Notes under the pieces: generated by a model | Seen by the model: the letters and a program-made list of their open reading frames with translations, nothing else | The model's database searches: none | What the model was told of the DNA's origin: nothing | Part shown: positions 1 through 9,270 of the stretch, one piece after another | Position numbering within the stretch: the first letter of the stretch is position 1 | Layout: each line of letters opens with the position of its first letter | Origin: PALSA-1003 sp963791945 | Lineage (GTDB): Bacteria > Pseudomonadota > Gammaproteobacteria > Burkholderiales > Casimicrobiaceae | Length of the DNA: 64,000 nt | Assembly: GCA_963791945.1 (NCBI GenBank) | Contig: CAWBUD010000002.1 | Coordinates: 4,216,001 to 4,280,000 of the forward strand | Direction of reading: 5' to 3' | Translations under genes and position numbers: made by a program

Positions 1-1
1 G

Positions 2-835
2 AAGCAGGTAAGCACCGAGGCGAAGCTCCTCCTGATCGGGATTCCGGTGCTGATCTGGACGCTGCTGCCGATCTATCACCTGTTCCTGTTTTCGATCTCG
101 CCCAAGGAATCCGCCTTCGGCGGCAAGCTCTGGCCCGATCACCCGACCTTGCACAACTTCGAGGTCGTGTTCCGCGAGCAGCACTATTACCTGAGCCACT
201 TCTGGCTGCAGCTCGGCAACTCACTGATCATCGCGGTGACGGTCGGCGTGCTGACGCTGCTCGTCGCCACCGCCGCAGCCTTCGCGATCAGCCGGCTCAA
301 GGTCAAAGGGGGGCGGGCGATGATGAACCTGGCGCTTTTCACCTACTTCATTCCGGCAGCCTTCCTCGCGGTGCCCATGTACAAGACGATGGGGCTCTAC
401 GGGCTCCTCAACAATCAATGGGCGCTGATCCTGGCCATGGTGACGATCGCCGCGCCGTACTCGATCTGGGTGCTGAAGCAGGCCTCCGACAAGCTGCCCT
501 ACGAGCTCGACGAAGCGGCCCGCATGGACGGGGCGTCGCCCATGCAGCTCTTCCGCCTCGTGTACCTGCCGCTGATGACCCCGTCGCTGGTGGCGATCGG
601 CACGTATGCGCTCCTGCTGGCGTGGAATGAATACCTGTACGCGTTCCTGCTGCTGTCCAACGACCGCCAGATCACGCTCGCGGTCGCGCTGGGCAACTTC
701 CTCGCCGCGGACGACTCGCCCTGGGAGCTCCTGATGACGGTAGGACTGCTCTATGCCTTGCCCCCGGCGGCGATCTACTATGTGTTCAAGCGCTACATGG
801 TCGGCGGACTCACCGCCGGCGCGGTGAAGAGCTAG
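2..835 (+). CDS. Carbohydrate ABC transporter permease (MalG-like), 5' end cut off
   Basis: Inner-membrane permease subunit of a sugar ABC importer. The reading frame is open to the left edge, so the true start lies outside the window; at least 277 residues are present. Hydrophobic segments are visible throughout, and the cytoplasmic EAA loop that docks on the ATPase reads ELDEAARMDGASPMQLF, ending close to LPLMTP. The C-terminus VGGLTAGAVKS is typical of MalG/UgpE-like permeases. The ATPase gene follows 16 bp downstream, so they form one operon. The substrate cannot be read from the permease. The downstream pentonate dehydratase suggests a pentose or related sugar, which is inference. The binding protein and second permease presumably lie to the left. 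Confidence 0.9.
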   Translation, partial: KQVSTEAKLLLIGIPVLIWTLLPIYHLFLFSISPKESAFGGKLWPDHPTLHNFEVVFREQHYYLSHFWLQLGNSLIIAVTVGVLTLLVATAAAFAISRLKVKGGRAMMNLALFTYFIPAAFLAVPMYKTMGLYGLLNNQWALILAMVTIAAPYSIWVLKQASDKLPYELDEAARMDGASPMQLFRLVYLPLMTPSLVAIGTYALLLAWNEYLYAFLLLSNDRQITLAVALGNFLAADDSPWELLMTVGLLYALPPAAIYYVFKRYMVGGLTAGAVKS

Positions 836-851
836 CCTGCGAGAGGCCCTC

Positions 852-1931
<1,080 letters not shown>

Positions 1932-2079
1932 CAAGTGCGCAGAATCCAGTGCGCGAGTCGACCATTTCCACGGAGGGGCACGCCGGAGGCCAAGGCCGCG
2001 AAGAACGCGACAACGACGATTCCCGTGGTCGTCGCAGCCACCGGGAACCATCCGTGAACCTCCGACACCGAAACCCATC

Positions 2080-3804
2080 ATGACCAAGACGAGGCGCAAG
2101 CTGCGGTCCACCGCCTGGTTCGGCCGCCACGACCGCGACGGCCTGGTGCATCGGTCGTGGATGAAGAACCAGGGGATTCCCCACGATCAGTTCGACGGCC
2201 GGCCGGTGATCGGCATCTGCAACACCTGGTCGCAGGCGACGCCGTGCAACGCGCATTTCCGAGAGCTCGCCGCACACGTGCGCGACGGCGTGCTCGATGC
2301 GGGCGGCTTCCCGATCGAGTTTCCCGTGATGAGCCTCGGGGAGACGCTCATGCGCCCGACCACGATGCTCTTCCGCAATCAGGTGGCGATGGACGTCGAG
2401 GAGTCGATCCGGGCGAACCCGTTCGACGGCATCGTGCTGCTCATGGGCTGCGATAAGACCACGCCGGCGCTCCTGATGGGTGCCGCGTCCTGCGATCTGC
2501 CGACGATCGGGGTATCCGGCGGGCCGATGCTCAACGGCAAGTTCCGCGGCCAGGACATCGGCTCGGGGACCCACGTGTGGAAGTTCACCGAGATGCTCAA
2601 GACCGGCGATATGAGCGAAGGCGACATGATCGAGGCGGAATCGTGCATGTCGCGCTCGGCCGGCCACTGCATGACCATGGGAACCGCCTCGACGATGGCG
2701 TCGATGGTCGAGGCGCTGGGCATGGGGCTGCCGACCAACGCCGCAATCCCGGCGGTGGATTCGCGCCGGCGCGTGCTCGCGCGAATGGCGGGTCGGCGGG
2801 CTGTCGACATGGTCCGCGAGGATCTCAGCATGTCTAAGATTCTCACCAAGCAGGCGTTCGAGAACGCCATCATGGTCAACGGCGCGATCGGCGGCTCGAC
2901 CAACGCGGTCGTCCACCTGCTCGCGATCGCCGGCAGGATCGGCGTCACGCTCACGCTCGACGACTGGGACCGCCTCGGACGGGAGATTCCCTGTCTTGTG
3001 AATCTCATGCCGTCGGGCGAGTACCTGATGGAGGATTTCTACTACGCGGGCGGACTGCCGGTCGTCATCCGCGAGATCGGCGAATTCCTGCACAAGGGCG
3101 CGCTGACCGTCAACGGGCGGACGATCTGGCAGAACGTCGCAGACGCGGTCAACTACAACGAGAAGGTGATAACAAAGCTCGCGAAGCCGTTCAAGCCGCA
3201 CGGAGGGATCGCCGTGCTCCGCGGCAACCTCGCTCCCGATGGGGCGGTGCTGAAACCGTCGGCGGCGACGCCGAAGCTCATGCGGCACAAGGGGCGGGCG
3301 GTCGTATTCGAAGACATCGACGATCTCAACCGCCGCATCGACGATCCCGGGCTCGACGTCGACGCGAGCTCGGTGCTGGTGCTCAAGAATTGCGGGCCCA
3401 AGGGCTATCCGGGATTTCCCGAGGTCGGCAATTTCGCGCTTCCGGCCAAGCTCTTGAAGCAGGGCGTCACGGACATGGTGCGCATCTCCGACGCGCGCAT
3501 GTCGGGGACAGCCTACGGGACCGTCGTGCTGCATACAGCGCCGGAAGCCGCGGCGGGCGGACCGCTGGCGCTAGTGCAGACCGGTGATGTCGTCGAGCTC
3601 GACGTCGCCAAGCGCAAATTGCTTCTGCACGTGACCGACGAGGAGCTCGAGCGTCGTCGGAAGCGCTGGAAGCCGCCGCCTCCGCACGCGGATCGCGGCT
3701 GGGTCCAGCTCTACTGCGACACCGTCATGCAGGCGGATCGTGGCGTGGATCTCGATTTCCTGGTCGGCAAATCCGGCGCCAAAGTCGGCCGGGAAAGCCA
3801 CTAG
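2080..3804 (+). CDS. IlvD/Edd-family dehydratase, probably a pentonate (L-arabonate or D-xylonate) dehydratase
   Basis: Predicted iron-sulfur enzyme that removes water from a sugar acid to give a 2-keto-3-deoxy acid. At 574 residues it matches the sugar-acid dehydratase branch better than longer Edd. The family cysteines appear in GICNTWSQATPCNAHF (about residue 50), LLMGCDKTTPA (about 122) and AESCMSRSAGHCMTMG (about 190). The C-terminal part carries NCGPKGYPGFPEVGN and ISDARMSGTAYGTVVLH, the family's catalytic serine region. It lies about 150 bp after the ABC ATPase gene, which favours a role in catabolism of the imported sugar. Branched-chain dihydroxyacid dehydratase (IlvD) is the main alternative; the pentonate reading rests on length, the W-F-x-R-H N-terminus and context. 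Confidence 0.82.
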   Translation: MTKTRRKLRSTAWFGRHDRDGLVHRSWMKNQGIPHDQFDGRPVIGICNTWSQATPCNAHFRELAAHVRDGVLDAGGFPIEFPVMSLGETLMRPTTMLFRNQVAMDVEESIRANPFDGIVLLMGCDKTTPALLMGAASCDLPTIGVSGGPMLNGKFRGQDIGSGTHVWKFTEMLKTGDMSEGDMIEAESCMSRSAGHCMTMGTASTMASMVEALGMGLPTNAAIPAVDSRRRVLARMAGRRAVDMVREDLSMSKILTKQAFENAIMVNGAIGGSTNAVVHLLAIAGRIGVTLTLDDWDRLGREIPCLVNLMPSGEYLMEDFYYAGGLPVVIREIGEFLHKGALTVNGRTIWQNVADAVNYNEKVITKLAKPFKPHGGIAVLRGNLAPDGAVLKPSAATPKLMRHKGRAVVFEDIDDLNRRIDDPGLDVDASSVLVLKNCGPKGYPGFPEVGNFALPAKLLKQGVTDMVRISDARMSGTAYGTVVLHTAPEAAAGGPLALVQTGDVVELDVAKRKLLLHVTDEELERRRKRWKPPPPHADRGWVQLYCDTVMQADRGVDLDFLVGKSGAKVGRESH

Positions 3805-3816
3805 GGCTTCAATCGC

Positions 3817-4284
3817 ATGGGTTACCGGGGCGCGCCAGCGATCTCCCGCGTCCAACGCCCTGGACCGCGGTCGAGGCGTTGCGAGAGGTGGCTGGCGCCG
3901 GTCGCGATGACGCTTGCAACCCTGGCGGGCGCCGCGGAGATGCCGGCATTCCGTCCAGGGGTGTGGGAGTACGAGCGCACGCTCGGCAGCAGCAAGTTCG
4001 TCGCCAAGGAATGCGGCAATCCCTCCCAGGAGATGCGGTCGCACAACGCATCGCTCGGTAAGCTCGGATGCAAGCTCTCCCCGCTGATCCAACAGGGATC
4101 GACGTACACCTTCACGAGCGAGTGCGCGATCAAGCTTCCTTCCGGAGTGTATTCGTCGAGCGCCACATCGATCCTCACCGCGGATAGCGACGACGCCTAT
4201 CGCCTCGAGGTGCGGGAGACCCATCAAGGCCGGACCCGCGAGGAGACCATCGTCGCCCATCGTGTGGCCGATTGCGCTCCGTAG
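3817..4284 (+). CDS. Exported DUF3617-like protein
   Basis: Small protein of 155 residues with a hydrophobic export-type segment (WLAPVAMTLATLAGAAE, about residues 25-41), followed by RPGVWEYERTL, which resembles the PGLWE opening of DUF3617 proteins. Two or three cysteines (KECGN, KLGCKL, SECAI) and a C-terminal DCAP are also family-like. The start is uncertain: the ATG used gives a long basic leader, and an internal ATG at 3907 lies inside the hydrophobic segment. It begins 12 bp after the dehydratase stop, so it may be co-transcribed. Its function is unknown, and it was assigned to the family by eye only. Confidence 0.6.
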   Translation: MGYRGAPAISRVQRPGPRSRRCERWLAPVAMTLATLAGAAEMPAFRPGVWEYERTLGSSKFVAKECGNPSQEMRSHNASLGKLGCKLSPLIQQGSTYTFTSECAIKLPSGVYSSSATSILTADSDDAYRLEVRETHQGRTREETIVAHRVADCAP

Positions 4285-4287
4285 CGC

Positions 4288-4938
4288 TTGTCATCCGCCG
4301 TGCCCGTATTCGACTACCTCAACCCCGCGCTGCCTGCGGGACTCTCTCGGGTCACGATGCCTGTGATCGACGCGACCGCTGAAACGCTGGAAGGCTACGG
4401 ACGTCTCGTCGACGATCCTGCGGCGTGCCCGATCGAGATCGTGCGCTGGCCGGCTAAAGGCCGGCGGCCGGTCGATGAAGACACCGGCAACCAGGGCGGC
4501 ACGACCGAAGGTGTTTTCGCGAGTGAATGGCAGGGCGATGTGCTGTTCGGCCGCAATGACGCCGTAGGCGGCGAGTATGTTCTTGCGTACGCGACCGACC
4601 CGGCGACAGCCGGCCGCGACCATCGCCGCGATCCCGACCGGATCCTCCTCTGGCACGCGAATTACCACCCGGATGGCGGTCAGCTCTTCTTTCCGCTCGA
4701 CGGCGCGCCGTTCATGGTGCCGCTCGCCCTGCCGGGCGACGACGTGAAGCCACAGGACTTCGTGTGCTTCCGTTTCGATGGCCGACGCGGTCTCTACATC
4801 CATCCCGACGTGTGGCACGAGGGAGTATTCGCGGTACGCGGATCGCAGCGCTTTCTAGACCGGCAGGGCGCCGTGCATGCGCGCGTTTCGCTGGATTTCG
4901 CGCGCGAATTCGGCTGCCTGCTGGAAGCGCGGCTGTAG
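4288..4938 (+). CDS. Ureidoglycolate lyase-like cupin protein
   Basis: A 216-residue protein resembling AllA (ureidoglycolate lyase), which releases glyoxylate and urea in purine breakdown. Cupin-like features include GGQLFFPLDGAPFMVPLALPG and, further on, YIHPDVWHEGVF, matching the AllA pattern of a QLF-P segment followed by a W-H segment. It is longer than classical AllA (about 160 residues), with an extra N-terminal 40 to 50 residues. The start shown is TTG, only 3 bp after the previous stop. GTG at 4300 is an alternative, and neither has a convincing ribosome site. A PuuD-like gene at 59.3-59.8 kb is the only other hint of purine catabolism in the window. Confidence 0.6.
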   Translation: MSSAVPVFDYLNPALPAGLSRVTMPVIDATAETLEGYGRLVDDPAACPIEIVRWPAKGRRPVDEDTGNQGGTTEGVFASEWQGDVLFGRNDAVGGEYVLAYATDPATAGRDHRRDPDRILLWHANYHPDGGQLFFPLDGAPFMVPLALPGDDVKPQDFVCFRFDGRRGLYIHPDVWHEGVFAVRGSQRFLDRQGAVHARVSLDFAREFGCLLEARL

Positions 4939-4960
4939 CCCGGAACGAGCGCCAGGAGCC

Positions 4961-4994
4961 GTAGCCCCGGGATGAGCGCGAGCGGATCCCGGGG
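4961..4994. repeat. Dispersed palindromic repeat, family 1 (copy A)
   Basis: Palindromic unit starting GTAGCCCCGGGATGAGCGCG and ending ATCCCGGGG, so the two CCCGGG ends pair around a GAGCGCGAGC centre. A partial unit (TGTAGCCCGGAACGAGCGCC) sits just upstream from 4934. The same unit recurs at 14143-14177 and 59238-59336, each time immediately after a coding region. Confidence 0.75.
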
Positions 4995-5034
4995 AAGGCG
5001 AGTTCGAGCTGGTGATCACTCTTAAGGCCGCGCC

Positions 5035-5601
5035 GTGCGCTTTGCCCTCCCCGTTCCGCCTCGCGAGCTCTGGACGATCGGCCATTCGACGCTGGCCGTC
5101 CAGACTTTCATCGCGCACCTCTCGCGGCATCGGATCGAGACGATCGTCGACGTGCGCCGTCACGCCGGATCACGCCGTCATCCGCAGTTCAATCCGCCCG
5201 CGCTGGCGGCGGCGCTGGGAAGCGAGCGCATGCGGTACGTCGCGATGGCGGCGCTGGGCGGACGCCGCAAGCCTCGTCCGGATTCGCGCAACACCAACTG
5301 GCACAACGAGTCATTTCGCGGCTACGCCGACTACATGGAGACACCCGAGTTCGCTGCCTCAATAGCGGAGCTCGCGCGCGAGGCGCTGGCAGCGCGTTGC
5401 GCGATCATGTGCGCCGAATCGTTGTGGTGGCGCTGTCACCGCTCGCTGATCGGCGACGCTTTCAAGACCTGCGGCACGGCCGTGTGGAACATCGACGCGC
5501 AGGGTGCGGCGGCGGAGCATCCTTATACCTCCGCGGCCCGTGTCGCATCAGGCGAGCTCACCTACGGCGGCGGCGATCTCTTCGGGGCATCGCCGGTGTG
5601 A
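5035..5601 (+). CDS. DUF488 family protein
   Basis: A 188-residue DUF488 protein. The family hallmarks are WTIGHST near residue 12, IVDVRRHAGSRRHPQFN near residue 37, and the CAESLWWRCHRSLIG block (about residue 122) with the conserved Cys and WRCHR. The biochemical function of this family is not established; the conserved Cys, Arg and His suggest a phosphate- or nucleic-acid-related activity but do not prove one. The start is GTG at 5035 with a weak AAGG upstream. It follows the palindromic repeat and is probably a separate transcript from the ureidoglycolate lyase-like gene. Confidence 0.85.
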   Translation: MRFALPVPPRELWTIGHSTLAVQTFIAHLSRHRIETIVDVRRHAGSRRHPQFNPPALAAALGSERMRYVAMAALGGRRKPRPDSRNTNWHNESFRGYADYMETPEFAASIAELAREALAARCAIMCAESLWWRCHRSLIGDAFKTCGTAVWNIDAQGAAAEHPYTSAARVASGELTYGGGDLFGASPV

Positions 5602-5676
5602 GCGCAGGGAACCTGGGTATCGGTTTTGGGATGAGCGCGACGAGCCCCGGATTTCGGCCTGAGGCCTCGACCCGCG

Positions 5677-6156
5677 CTACGAAATCTCGACTTCCGCCTC
5701 GATCTCGACCGGGATGTCGAACGGCAGCTCCGCCATCCCCACGGCGGAGCGCGCATGCTGTCCCGCTTCGGGTCCGTAGAGCTCCAGGATCAGATCGGAA
5801 AAGCCGTTGATCACGGCGGGCTGTTGGTTGAATCCGGTTGCGGAATTGACCATGCCGAACACGCGCAGCCACGCGTGGACCCGGTCGAGATCGCCGAGCT
5901 CGCGCTTGAGGCTTCCGAGGATCGCCAGCGCGGTGAGCCGCGCCGCGCGATAGCCTTCTTCGACGCCCAGATCGCGTCCCAGCTTGCCGCGCGGCGCCGC
6001 CAGCGAGCCATCGGCGTTCTGCGGACCGTGGCCGGAGACGAAGGCGCGGTTACCGCGGATTCGTACGAAGGCGAACGGCAGTCGCGCGCCGGGCGGCGGA
6101 ATCACGGGGCCGGGCAGCACCAGTCCGAGCTCGCGCAAACGGGATTCGATCTGCAC
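5677..6156 (-). CDS. RidA family protein (long YjgF-type subgroup)
   Basis: Member of the RidA/YjgF/UK114 superfamily; members hydrolyse reactive enamine and imine intermediates or act in catabolic pathways. The 159 residues match the longer subgroup that begins RLRELGLVLPGP and contains FVSGHGPQ, GYRAARLTALAILGSLK, LRVFGMVN and GQHARSAVGMAELP. The HARSAVG segment carries the family's conserved Arg. The start is GTG at 6156. It begins 9 bp downstream of the RraA-like stop on the same strand, so the two are probably co-transcribed. That pairing suggests processing of a keto-acid or enamine intermediate, which is inference. Confidence 0.9.
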   Translation of the reverse strand: MQIESRLRELGLVLPGPVIPPPGARLPFAFVRIRGNRAFVSGHGPQNADGSLAAPRGKLGRDLGVEEGYRAARLTALAILGSLKRELGDLDRVHAWLRVFGMVNSATGFNQQPAVINGFSDLILELYGPEAGQHARSAVGMAELPFDIPVEIEAEVEIS

Positions 6157-6165
6157 GAGCGGCGC

Positions 6166-6819
6166 TCAGAACTTGCCGTACTTGTCGTAGGCGGCGACCG
6201 GATCCATGCCGCCAACGAGCGCACGCCGCATCTCGCTTTCGGTCGCGACCACCTCTTCGGTCTTCGCGACGACCTCCGCGGCAACCGCGACCGGAATGAC
6301 GACAACGCCGTCGCGGTCCCCGAGGACGTAATCCCCCGTCGATATCGTCACGGCGCCGATCGTTACGGGCTCGCCGTAGCGGTCGGGCAGCCAGCGCGAC
6401 ACGATGTCGGCCGGCGTCAGGAATGAGCAGAAGACCGGAAAACCCTGCTCGACGACGAGCTCCGTGTCTCGCGATCCTCCATCGACGACGAAGCCCAGGA
6501 CGCCGCGTGCTTGCAGCGTCTGCGCTGAAAGCTCGCCCATCAACGCGAGCTCGCGGTTGTTCGGCTGGCAGACGATCACGTGGCCCTCTGGGGCGCGCGC
6601 GAGCAGCGTGCACCAGGCCCGCAGGGTCTCGTCGCGCGAAAGGGTGCGATCGATGTGTCCGCTCACCGTCCACGCCGGACCTGCAGTGCGCAACACGGGC
6701 GCGACGGGCTTGATCTCGGGCGGGAGCACGATGTTCTCGTGTCCCATCATCCGCAGCACGTCGTGCACCGCGCCCGTGTAGCACCGGCCCAGTCGCGCGG
6801 TCAGATCGGTCGTCGGCAT
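6166..6819 (-). CDS. RraA-like family protein (HMG/CHA-type aldolase or keto-acid decarboxylase fold)
   Basis: A 217-residue RraA-fold protein. The core GELSAQTLQARGVLGFVVDG followed by GSRD (about residue 100) matches the metal-dependent HMG/CHA aldolase and oxaloacetate decarboxylase motif, G-x-x-x-x-x-x-x-x-G-x-x-G-x-V-x-D-G-x-x-R-D. The presence of the Arg-Asp pair argues for an active enzyme rather than the RNase E inhibitor RraA. ATG at 6819 is preferred; the frame extends to 6891 but the added residues are basic and not family-like. It is transcribed divergently from the LysR gene and upstream of ridA. The likely role is cleavage or decarboxylation of a keto acid in the catabolic cluster. 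Confidence 0.85.
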   Translation of the reverse strand: MPTTDLTARLGRCYTGAVHDVLRMMGHENIVLPPEIKPVAPVLRTAGPAWTVSGHIDRTLSRDETLRAWCTLLARAPEGHVIVCQPNNRELALMGELSAQTLQARGVLGFVVDGGSRDTELVVEQGFPVFCSFLTPADIVSRWLPDRYGEPVTIGAVTISTGDYVLGDRDGVVVIPVAVAAEVVAKTEEVVATESEMRRALVGGMDPVAAYDKYGKF

Positions 6820-6872
6820 TCCAAGGCGGCTCCGACGACCATTATCGCTGCGCGCAGCGGACAGCGCAAAAC

Positions 6873-6900
6873 AAGGGGGCGGGTATCGCACCGCCCCCTT
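6873..6900 (-). terminator. Strong intrinsic-terminator-like hairpin upstream of the RraA-like gene
   Basis: A perfect 10-bp stem, AAGGGGGCGG pairing with CCGCCCCCTT, closes an 8-nt loop (GTATCGCA). Read on the minus strand, the stem is followed by TTGTTTTG, a fair U-tract. It stands 54 bp before the ATG of the RraA-like gene on that strand. It therefore either ends a separate short minus-strand transcript from about 6.9-7.15 kb or acts as an attenuator in the rraA-ridA leader. Confidence 0.65.
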
Positions 6901-6952
6901 TCCCGAACCCTCTAGACGAGGACCGGTTTGTGCGAGCGTTGCTGCTTCCTAC

Positions 6953-7144
6953 TTACTGCCCGGTCGCATCATTGAATCTGCTCGGCGGCGCAACTCCGAC
7001 GAACAGGGAGTCGTACGCATTACCTGCTTGCTTCGTCTGTTCATCGATAGGAAGCTCCTGTCCGTTGATCGCGCTGCTTGTCGCGTACTCTTGGGTAGGA
7101 CCTTCCGGACGAACGCTCGGTTGCAACTCTTCGTCGCCCGCCAA
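6953..7144 (-). CDS. Possible small acidic protein of unknown function
   Basis: A 63-residue frame with a polar, acidic composition (for example INGQELPIDEQTKQAG and LFVGVAPPSRFNDATGQ), unlike the arginine-rich shadow frames typical of this GC-rich DNA. The only start is TTG at 7144, with no clear ribosome site, and an in-frame stop lies four codons upstream. A strong terminator-like hairpin follows 52 bp after its stop on the same strand, which fits a short independent transcript. An alternative is a non-coding RNA in the rraA-lysR intergenic region. No family was recognised. Confidence 0.35.
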   Translation of the reverse strand: MAGDEELQPSVRPEGPTQEYATSSAINGQELPIDEQTKQAGNAYDSLFVGVAPPSRFNDATGQ

Positions 7145-7155
7145 GTCGAAACAGC

Positions 7156-7172
7156 ATTAGCCAAACGTTAAT
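7156..7172. promoter_or_regulatory. Possible LysR-type operator
   Basis: Interrupted palindrome ATTA-GCCAAACGT-TAAT, containing the T-N11-A pattern of LysR boxes. It ends 8 bp before the LysR-family GTG start, in the region shared with the divergent genes. Its position suits autoregulation. It is short and could occur by chance. Confidence 0.35.
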
Positions 7173-7180
7173 GGTCCAAG

Positions 7181-8122
7181 GTGGATAGCATCCGGGGCAT
7201 TACCTCGTTCGTACGGGTTGCGGCCGCGGGCAGTTTCTCGCAGGCGGCGCGACAGCTGGGCGTGTCGACGGTCGCCGTAAGTCGCAACGTCCAGCGTCTG
7301 GAAAGCGAGCTCGGCGTCCGGCTGCTCAATCGGACTACGCGCCGAGTGAGCCTGACGGAAGAGGGCCGAGCGCTCTTCGAAACCAGCCGCGGCGCGCTCG
7401 CCGAACTGGAAGCGGCGCACGAGACGATCGCCGAGCGCCGGTCTGAGGCCGCCGGGCTGGTGCGCGTGACCAGTGCGACGGTCTTCGGACGCATGTACGT
7501 GCTGCCGCTGCTCGGCGAATTCCGTGCGCGCTACCCTCGGGTCGAAGTGGAGCTCTCGCTCGCCGACCGGCTGATCGACATGGTCGCCGAGAGCTACGAC
7601 GTCGGCATTTGCCTCGGCCAGATCCCGGAGTCGAACGCCGTGGTGCGCAAGCTCGCCGATGTGCCGCGCTTCGTATGCGCGTCGCCCCAATATCTGATGC
7701 GCCACGGCGCCCCGCAGACCCCGAGCCAGCTCTCGTCGCACGAGTGTATCCGCTATCGCTCGATCGCGAGCGGCCAGCCTTCGCGGTGGGAGTTCGGCCG
7801 CGAGGCGGCCCTCGAAGGCTACGACGTGCGCGGGCACCTCGTAGTCAACGACATCCTGGCTGTATGCGACGCAGCGATCGCCGGGCTGGGGCTCGCGCAG
7901 CTCGCGACCTTCGTCGCCACGCCGCACATCCGCAAAGGCCGGCTGGTCCCGGTGCTCGCCGACTACGCGCCGCCGCAGTTTCCGGTTTCCCTGTATTACC
8001 CTGCGCGTCGCCTGCAGGCCGCGCGGGCGCGCGTATTCGTGGAGTTCGTCCTGCAGCGGCTCACCAATCACCCCGATCTCGTGTTCGACCCACGTTGCCT
8101 CGAGACATCGGTCGGAGCGTAG
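7181..8122 (+). CDS. LysR-family transcriptional regulator
   Basis: A 313-residue LysR regulator. The N-terminal winged helix-turn-helix (residues 1-60) reads FVRVAAAGSFSQAARQLGVS then LGVRLLNRTTRRVSLTEEG. A periplasmic-binding-like effector domain follows from about residue 90 (GLVRVTSATVFGRMYVLPLL). It belongs to the large subgroup often placed beside the gene it controls. The start is GTG at 7181 with AAGG just upstream; the nearby ATG at 7171 is in another frame. It is divergent from the rraA-ridA pair, and a T-N11-A palindrome lies just before its start. Control of rraA-ridA by this protein is inference from position. Confidence 0.92.
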   Translation: MDSIRGITSFVRVAAAGSFSQAARQLGVSTVAVSRNVQRLESELGVRLLNRTTRRVSLTEEGRALFETSRGALAELEAAHETIAERRSEAAGLVRVTSATVFGRMYVLPLLGEFRARYPRVEVELSLADRLIDMVAESYDVGICLGQIPESNAVVRKLADVPRFVCASPQYLMRHGAPQTPSQLSSHECIRYRSIASGQPSRWEFGREAALEGYDVRGHLVVNDILAVCDAAIAGLGLAQLATFVATPHIRKGRLVPVLADYAPPQFPVSLYYPARRLQAARARVFVEFVLQRLTNHPDLVFDPRCLETSVGA

Positions 8123-8161
8123 AGCCGCCTGGGACGGTGCGCCGCGCCCGGTGGATCGCCG

Positions 8162-9259
8162 TCAGAACAGATCGAGTTGTCCGGCTTCGGAGCGGGATTT
8201 CGGTGCCCGGAAGCGCGTGCGGTCGAGCGCGATCGCGCGACCCGCGTCGAGACCCAGCCGCTTGCAGGCGATCTCGAAGCGGCGCTCGATCAGCTCGGCA
8301 AACTGACCCTGCCCGCGCATGCGGGAGCCGAACCCGGGATCGTTGTCTCTTCCACCGCGCAGCTGCTGCACGAGGCTCATCACGTGCTGCGCCCGCAACG
8401 GGTAGTGCTGAGCGAGCCAGTCCCGGAAAAGGTCCTTCACTTCCCAGGGCAGCCGCAGCATCACCCACATCGCCGAGCGCGCGCCGTGCGCGGACGCGGC
8501 CTCGAGGATCGCTTCGAGGTCCTTGTCGGTGAGCTGCGGAATGACCGGAGCGACGTTCACGCCGACCGGTACGCCCACAGCGGCGAGCGTCCTGATCATT
8601 TCCAGCCGCCTTTGCGGCGAGGGGGCGCGGGGATCGAGCTTTCGCGCGAGCTCCCTGTCGAGCATCGCGATCGACACCTGGACGTGGACGAGGTTCTTCG
8701 CCGCCATCGGCGCCAGCAGGTCGAGGTCGCGCTCGATCAGGACGCCCTTGGTCGTTATGGTGATGGGGTGCTCGCATTCCGCGAGCACCTCGATGATCTG
8801 TCGCGTGATCCGCCACTCGCGCTCGATGGGCTGGTACGGATCGGTATTCGTTCCCAGCGCCATAGGCTCGCAGCGGTACCCCGGCTTCGAAAGCTCGGAG
8901 CGGAGCAGCGCCGCCGCGTTCGGCTTGGCGAAGAGCTTCGTTTCGAAATCGAGCCCGGGCGAGAGGTCGAGATAGGCGTGCGAAGGTCTCGCGTAGCAGT
9001 AGATGCAGCCGTGCTCGCAACCCTGATAGGGATTGATCGAGCGGTCGAACGGAATGTCCGGCGATTCGTTGCGGGCGATGATGGTCCGCGCATTCTGAAT
9101 CGTGACGATCGTCCTGGGCGGAGGAGCTCCCTCGTCTTCGCCCGCGGCTGCGGGCTGCCAGCCGTCGTCGACCGCTTCACGGCTCTCGCGGCGGAATCGG
9201 TTCTCCGGATTGAATGTCGCACCGCGGCCTTTCACCGCCTCGCGTCGTGCTTGGGCCAT
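8162..9259 (-). CDS. PA0069-type radical SAM protein
   Basis: Radical S-adenosylmethionine protein of 365 residues with the cluster-binding motif CEHGCIYC near residue 83 (Cys-x3-Cys-x2-Cys). The flanking sequence DRSINPYQGCEHGCIYCYAR is characteristic of the PA0069/Rv2578c subgroup, distantly related to spore photoproduct lyase. GTNTDPYQPIE and TITTKG also fit this subgroup. The substrate of these proteins is unknown. It ends 39 bp from the convergent LysR gene, and the OsmC-like gene lies just upstream on the same strand with an 11-bp gap, so they may share a transcript. Confidence 0.88.
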   Translation of the reverse strand: MAQARREAVKGRGATFNPENRFRRESREAVDDGWQPAAAGEDEGAPPPRTIVTIQNARTIIARNESPDIPFDRSINPYQGCEHGCIYCYARPSHAYLDLSPGLDFETKLFAKPNAAALLRSELSKPGYRCEPMALGTNTDPYQPIEREWRITRQIIEVLAECEHPITITTKGVLIERDLDLLAPMAAKNLVHVQVSIAMLDRELARKLDPRAPSPQRRLEMIRTLAAVGVPVGVNVAPVIPQLTDKDLEAILEAASAHGARSAMWVMLRLPWEVKDLFRDWLAQHYPLRAQHVMSLVQQLRGGRDNDPGFGSRMRGQGQFAELIERRFEIACKRLGLDAGRAIALDRTRFRAPKSRSEAGQLDLF

Positions 9260-9270
9260 CGCGATACTTC

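Noticed and set aside
5618..5660. Possible fourth copy of the family 1 palindrome
   Set aside because: Only GGGATGAGCGCG and a partial CCCCGG remain; the palindrome is not intact.
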